Source of the DNA: Desulfobacteraceae bacterium
GTDB taxonomy: Bacteria > Desulfobacterota > Desulfobacteria > Desulfobacterales > JAUWMJ01
Assembly (NCBI GenBank): GCA_030612225.1
Contig: JAUWOH010000214.1
Coordinates: forward strand, 1-5,912
DNA length: 5,912 nt
Direction: 5' to 3'
Shown here one piece after another: positions 5,497 through 5,912 of this stretch (positions within the stretch are counted from its first letter, which is position 1; every line of letters starts with the position of its first letter). The notes under the pieces were generated by a model that saw only the letters and a list, made by a program, of their open reading frames with translations, was not told the origin of the DNA and did not search any database. A program made the translations under genes and the position numbers.

Positions 5497-5912
5497 ATGA
5501 TTGCTTACGATTTGCAATGTTCTTCCGGTCATGCTTTTGAAGGCTGGTTTGAAGATGGACAGGCATATGACGACCAGCAAAAAAGAGGACTTGTTATATG
5601 TCCTGTTTGTAATGATACCAGTGTTTCAAGGATTCCTTCCACCTTTGCCATAAAATCATCACAAAATCCGGCAAGTTTTTCTACAAAACAGGCCGAACTT
5701 GATAAAATAGGTATGAAGATAGTCGATTTTGTACAAAAGAATTTTGATGATGTTGGCTGCAATTTTGCCAAAGAGGCGCTTAAAATACACTATGGGACCG
5801 TTGAGCCGAGAAATATCAGGGGAGTAAGCACAAAAGAAGAAGAAAAGACACTGGAGGAAGAAGGAATAGAGTTTTTTAAGGTTCCCATGCCGACGCCACC
5901 TGACACTGATGC
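5497..5912 (+). CDS. DUF1178 family protein, 3' end cut off by the window
   Basis: The frame is open from the ATG at 5497 to the right edge (138 codons). Family members are about 140-150 residues, so nearly all of it is present. The N-terminus MIAYDLQCSSGHAFEGWFED (1-20) is the family signature. Cys8, His12, Cys35 and Cys38 (ICPVC) could form a zinc-ribbon-like site; this is inferred from spacing. A helical middle section (67-97, including KIVDFVQKNFDDVG) and the C-terminal motif VEPRNIRGVSTKEE (102-115), then EEGIEFFKVPMP (121-132), also match the family. The function is unknown; a small soluble, probably metal-binding cytoplasmic protein fits. AAGG 9 bases upstream of the ATG supports the start. 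An antisense open frame at 5529-5771 is a shadow of this gene. Confidence 0.9.
   Translation, partial: MIAYDLQCSSGHAFEGWFEDGQAYDDQQKRGLVICPVCNDTSVSRIPSTFAIKSSQNPASFSTKQAELDKIGMKIVDFVQKNFDDVGCNFAKEALKIHYGTVEPRNIRGVSTKEEEKTLEEEGIEFFKVPMPTPPDTD

Overview
The window looks like chromosomal DNA of a Gram-negative bacterium, probably of the Desulfobacterota/deltaproteobacterial type. Signal peptides, a periplasmic lytic transglycosylase and a YgiM-type anchored SH3 protein point to a Gram-negative envelope. The taxonomic call itself rests on the general look of the proteins and of the AT-rich spacers with inserted GC-rich repeats, so it is an inference. I see no rRNA, tRNA, CRISPR array, phage gene or transposase gene.

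Layout. Positions 1-806 (minus) carry the first 268 codons of a secreted MltD-like lytic transglycosylase that runs off the left edge. Positions 807-1255 are non-coding and hold a small palindromic insertion (826-911) with an 8-bp target duplication, followed by a set of direct and inverted repeats. Positions 1256-2482 (minus) encode a CNNM/CBS/CorC_HlyC membrane protein. Positions 2483-2805 are non-coding and packed with short hairpins and degenerate direct repeats. Positions 2806-4446 (minus) encode L-aspartate oxidase, NadB. Positions 4447-4662 hold a composite palindromic repeat and no gene. Positions 4663-5325 (minus) encode a YgiM-like SH3/coiled-coil/membrane-anchor protein. Positions 5326-5496 are an AT-rich divergent promoter region, and 5497-5912 (plus) encode nearly all of a DUF1178 protein that runs off the right edge.

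How the genes relate. They are four minus-strand genes and one divergent plus-strand gene. Apart from a loose envelope theme (lytic transglycosylase, ion-transport-type membrane protein, anchored SH3 protein), nothing links them into one pathway. NadB is a housekeeping enzyme of de novo NAD synthesis, and its partners NadA and NadC are not in the window. The repeat-filled gaps of 171-449 bases make one tight operon unlikely.

The unusual content lies between the genes. I see no new multi-gene system. Three spacers carry structured repeats: an 86-bp MITE with IS66-like ends just upstream of the transglycosylase ribosome binding site; a tandem series of three short hairpins whose stems differ in sequence but all stay paired; and a nested palindrome directly upstream of nadB that creates a false upstream start codon.
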